Of a DNA stretch of 64,000 nucleotides, positions 61,981 through 64,000 are shown piece by piece. The translations under genes and the position numbers were made by a program. The notes under the pieces are model-generated. The model did no database searches. It had not been told where the DNA came from and saw nothing but the letters and a program-made list of their open reading frames with translations. The DNA lies in contig NZ_QHKS01000024.1 in the NCBI RefSeq assembly GCF_003353175.1, positions 57,856-121,855 of the forward strand, read 5' to 3'. The DNA comes from Paraburkholderia lacunae (GTDB taxonomy: Bacteria > Pseudomonadota > Gammaproteobacteria > Burkholderiales > Burkholderiaceae). Position 1 is the first letter of the stretch; each line of letters opens with the position of its first letter.

Positions 61981-62894
61981 AAAACGCTTCGGGTTCGCCT
62001 TCATCTTTGTTCTGCTTGCCGCTTTCCGTGCGTGCCGCTGGCGTTCGCGCGGCGTTTGCGGTTGCGTCTGTGTCTGTGTCTGTGTCCGCGTTTGCTCTGG
62101 CCGCGGCTGCGCTGATGTCGGGCATGGCGACGAGTGCGCACGCCGCCGGTGCGGATGGCGCCGTCGCCGATCTGACCGGCGCATTCGGCGGCTGGCGTCA
62201 CAGCGGGTTGACCAACGAAGGCGAGCACTTCGTCGCGGCGTATCCGCGACCGCCGGTCGATCGCGGCGCGCAGCGCTATCGGACGCTGATCGAAGGACGT
62301 CTGAAGCACATCGACAAACACGCGCGCAAGCCGCCGACGCTGGTCGTCAACGGCAATCCGACGCCGCTCTATACCGACGACGAAGGCGCGTTCGCGCGTC
62401 CGTGGGCTTTCGGCGCGGGCTCGAACAGCATCGAGCTGGTGTCCGCCGACGGCAAGGAGCGCCAGCGCCTGCAGTTCTACGAGGCTGACCGCAGCAAGCC
62501 GCAGGCGAAGCTGCGCGCGATCGTCACGTGGGACGATCCGAAGGCGCAGGTCGATCTGCATGTCATTACGCCCGGTGGATTGCATGCCTTCTTCGCCAAT
62601 CCGACGCTCGAAGACGGCAGCGGTTTCGACGTCGATTCCGTGGATGGCGCCGGGCCGGGGATATTTTCGTCGGCGGCGCCCGAGCACGGCACGTGGCTGT
62701 TCTTTCTGAATTACTGGGGCAACTTCGATTCGACCGGCTACAACTTCGATGCCGCCGCGCATGAGCGCGACGTGACTACCGCGACGCTGACGCTGGTGTT
62801 CAACGAAAATACGCCGAACGAACGGCGCGAAACAATGGTCGTGCCGCTGCGCAAGATCGGCGACCTGATGCTCGTGAAGAGCGAGCGACTCTGA
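61977..62894 (+). CDS. yfaP: DUF2135 protein (YfaP-like), first copy
   Basis: This 305-residue protein has a long Ala/Val-rich signal peptide (cut near AHAA, residue 60) and a mature DUF2135 domain. Hallmarks are AIVTWDDPKAQVDLHVITPGGLHAFF and the GPGIFSSAAPEHGTWLFFLNYWG block, followed by NENTPNERRETMVVPLRKIGDLMLV. The family is predicted periplasmic and is always linked to YfaS-type macroglobulins, probably as a partner. The signal core includes a 6-base tandem repeat. It overlaps yfaQ by four bases and is followed by a close paralogue. Confidence 0.9.
   Translation: MKNASGSPSSLFCLPLSVRAAGVRAAFAVASVSVSVSAFALAAAALMSGMATSAHAAGADGAVADLTGAFGGWRHSGLTNEGEHFVAAYPRPPVDRGAQRYRTLIEGRLKHIDKHARKPPTLVVNGNPTPLYTDDEGAFARPWAFGAGSNSIELVSADGKERQRLQFYEADRSKPQAKLRAIVTWDDPKAQVDLHVITPGGLHAFFANPTLEDGSGFDVDSVDGAGPGIFSSAAPEHGTWLFFLNYWGNFDSTGYNFDAAAHERDVTTATLTLVFNENTPNERRETMVVPLRKIGDLMLVKSERL
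62066..62086 (+). repeat. 6-bp tandem repeat inside a signal-peptide codon run
   Basis: GTCTGT repeats 3.5 times and encodes alternating Val/Ser in the hydrophobic core of the first YfaP-like signal peptide. Being 6 bp, length changes stay in frame and would only alter signal-peptide length. Confidence 0.7.
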
Positions 62895-62916
62895 ACGCGG
62901 GATGGGAGCAGTGACG

Positions 62917-63723
62917 ATGAAGGTCAAGGCGACGTGGTGGATGAAAGCTGGCTGGACGTTGCTCGTCGTCGCCTGTTTGCAGGCTGCGCTGCACGTACAG
63001 CCGGCGCGGGCAAGCGATATCGACTTCGGCGCGCCGCTGAACGGCTGGCGCAACACCAGCGGCGACAGCGAGCGTTATACGCAGGACGTGCATTACCCGG
63101 CGGTGTCGGTCTCGACGCCGGAAGGTCAGTCGAAGTTCGCGCTGATCGAAGGGCAGATCCGCAATGCGCCGAAGAAGAAGCGCACCACCGTGGGCACGCT
63201 GGTGGTCGACGGTACGCCGTTGCCGCAGCTTGTGGAGGAAGACGGCAAGTTTTCGCGGCCGTACGCGTTTCCTTCCGGCAGCAACAGCGTCGAATTGCGC
63301 GCGCCGGATGGCGCCCGCAAACGTGTGCAGTTCTACGACGCGTACAGCGGCAAGACGCAGCCGAAACTGCGGATCGTGCTTGCGTGGGACACCGACGGCA
63401 CCGACCTCGATTTGCATGTCGTATCGCCGGACGGCGTGCACACGTGGTACGGAGATCGCGTTGCGCCGAACGGCGGCGCGCTCGACGTGGATGTGACTAC
63501 CGGGTATGGACCGGAGATCTATTCGTCGGCTGCGCCGTTGCATGGCACGTATCTGGTTTATGTGAACTACTACGGCAACGGGAATAGCGGCGCCGACATC
63601 ACCGTCGCACAGGTCACTCTCATCACGAATGAAAATACGCCGAATGAAAAGAGCGAGACGATTCGGGCGCCCATGCGCAAGCCTGGCGAGCTGACGCTCG
63701 TGAAGACGTTTGTATTGCCATAA
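62917..63723 (+). CDS. DUF2135 protein (YfaP-like), second copy
   Basis: This 268-residue protein has a signal peptide (MKVKATWWMKAGWTLLVVACLQ, cut near ARA) and one DUF2135 domain: IVLAWDTDGTDLDLHVVSPDGVHTW, then GYGPEIYSSAAPLHGTYLVYVNYYG and NENTPNEKSETIRAPMRKPGELTLV. It is a clear paralogue of the preceding gene over the whole mature length. The ATG at 62917 has a Shine-Dalgarno GGGAG at good distance; an ATG at 62902 is in frame. It is the last gene of the operon. Confidence 0.9.
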   Translation: MKVKATWWMKAGWTLLVVACLQAALHVQPARASDIDFGAPLNGWRNTSGDSERYTQDVHYPAVSVSTPEGQSKFALIEGQIRNAPKKKRTTVGTLVVDGTPLPQLVEEDGKFSRPYAFPSGSNSVELRAPDGARKRVQFYDAYSGKTQPKLRIVLAWDTDGTDLDLHVVSPDGVHTWYGDRVAPNGGALDVDVTTGYGPEIYSSAAPLHGTYLVYVNYYGNGNSGADITVAQVTLITNENTPNEKSETIRAPMRKPGELTLVKTFVLP

Positions 63724-63810
63724 GGCGTCGCTCCGCTCCACTTGGCCGGCAGACGCGCTGCGATCCGATCAGCGGACTCGCGGCGGGCAGAGGGTGGAAT
63801 CTGAATGCGT

Positions 63811-64000
63811 TCAATCACTTGCATGACTCGTGCGCAGGATATCCACAGGCTTGCGAACAATTTCTGTGGACAAAACAATCAGATCGCAATGCCCGCTATT
63901 CCAGAGATTCAGCGAATGACGTCCGGCAATCCAGGGCACGCCTAGCGGGTTCGGCCAATCGGCAAGCAAATGCATCAGCCCACCGCAGGCAAAGCCGAAC
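63811..64000 (-). CDS. C-terminal end of a YdjM-like membrane metal-dependent hydrolase (partial)
   Basis: Only the last 62 codons of this minus-strand gene are inside the window. The translation GLMHLLADWPNPLGVPWIAG followed by RHSLNLWNSGHCDLIVL resembles the YdjM/DUF457 family of membrane hydrolases, which share an HLLxDxxNPxG motif and an R.S..LW.SG block. The final tail (STEIVRKPVDILRT) is encoded by the second copy of the 35-bp repeat. The 5' part lies outside the window. Confidence 0.75.
   Translation of the reverse strand, partial: FGFACGGLMHLLADWPNPLGVPWIAGRHSLNLWNSGHCDLIVLSTEIVRKPVDILRTSHASD
63839..63873. repeat. 35-bp element with inverted DnaA-box-like arms, copy 2
   Basis: ATATCCACAG and CTGTGGACAA flank the same 15-base centre as the copy at 41926-41960, with two differences in 35 bases. 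Here it lies inside the coding end of the YdjM-like gene. Confidence 0.7.

Noticed and set aside
1..64000. CRISPR arrays, tRNA, rRNA or complete insertion sequences
   Set aside because: No regularly spaced direct repeats, no cloverleaf-like segments with a T-loop motif and no transposase gene with terminal repeats were seen on either strand by eye. A tool-based scan could still find weak cases.

Overview
The window is GC-rich, densely coded proteobacterial DNA. The protein families point to Burkholderiaceae, most likely Paraburkholderia, Burkholderia or Caballeronia. The main clues are a DUF4148 protein, a large Gram-negative porin, a xylFGH-type xylose system, Burkholderia-style PAAR proteins and a Tad pilus locus. 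This assignment is an inference from the families; no rRNA or other taxonomic marker is present. No tRNA, rRNA, CRISPR array or intact insertion sequence was seen.

Layout. (1) 0.4-11.7 kb is a loose accessory region. It holds a cupin protein, a cobalt-type nitrile hydratase operon (alpha, beta, accessory protein), a small secreted protein, a GNAT acetyltransferase, an entericidin-like lipoprotein, a 654-residue secreted beta-propeller-like protein, a beta-carbonic anhydrase with a Tat-type leader, a porin with a coiled-coil N-terminus and an isoprenylcysteine methyltransferase-like membrane protein. It has long gaps and at least one transporter remnant. (2) 12.0-22.5 kb is a complete Tad (Flp) pilus operon on the minus strand: flp, tadV, cpaB/rcpC, secretin, a cpaD-like lipoprotein, tadZ, tadA, tadB, tadC, tadD, tadE, tadG. 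Most of its genes overlap by a few bases. (3) 22.9-24.7 kb holds an in-frame chimera of a polyamine-binding protein and a cupin, an orphan palindrome and a DUF4148 protein. (4) 24.9-32.8 kb is D-xylose uptake and isomerisation: an aldose epimerase, XylR, XylA and XylFGH. (5) 33.1-35.9 kb encodes a two-subunit molybdenum hydroxylase. (6) 36.0-40.9 kb is an AaeXAB-like aromatic-acid efflux operon with its own outer-membrane factor. (7) 41.1-47.8 kb is mixed: a deletion pseudogene, a 2OG-Fe(II) oxygenase, a MaoC/HTD2-type hydratase, a lower-GC type VI secretion cassette (two PAAR-type proteins, a Tae4 amidase effector and a small membrane protein as candidate immunity factor), a cytochrome b561 and an ArsR/AHSA1 pair. 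(8) 48.1-52.3 kb holds three genes that fit the L-pipecolate/2-aminoadipate branch of lysine catabolism. (9) 52.7-63.7 kb is a six-gene operon matching E. coli yfaA/T/S/Q/P and resembling the P. aeruginosa mag operon. It is built around a bacterial alpha-2-macroglobulin with an intact thioester motif. The window ends inside a YdjM-like membrane hydrolase gene.

The most interesting system is the alpha-2-macroglobulin operon. Its partners carry motifs of peptidoglycan-active enzymes: an NlpC/P60-like Cys/His pattern in one, and an SxxK domain, a SpoIID-like domain and an HExxH motif in another. This suggests a periplasmic assembly that combines protease trapping with cell-wall surveillance or repair. 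The Tae4 cassette with a non-standard membrane neighbour and the PotF-cupin fusion are the next most notable. Three separate deletion or decay products (8.6, 23.1 and 41.3 kb) show that this region has been losing DNA.
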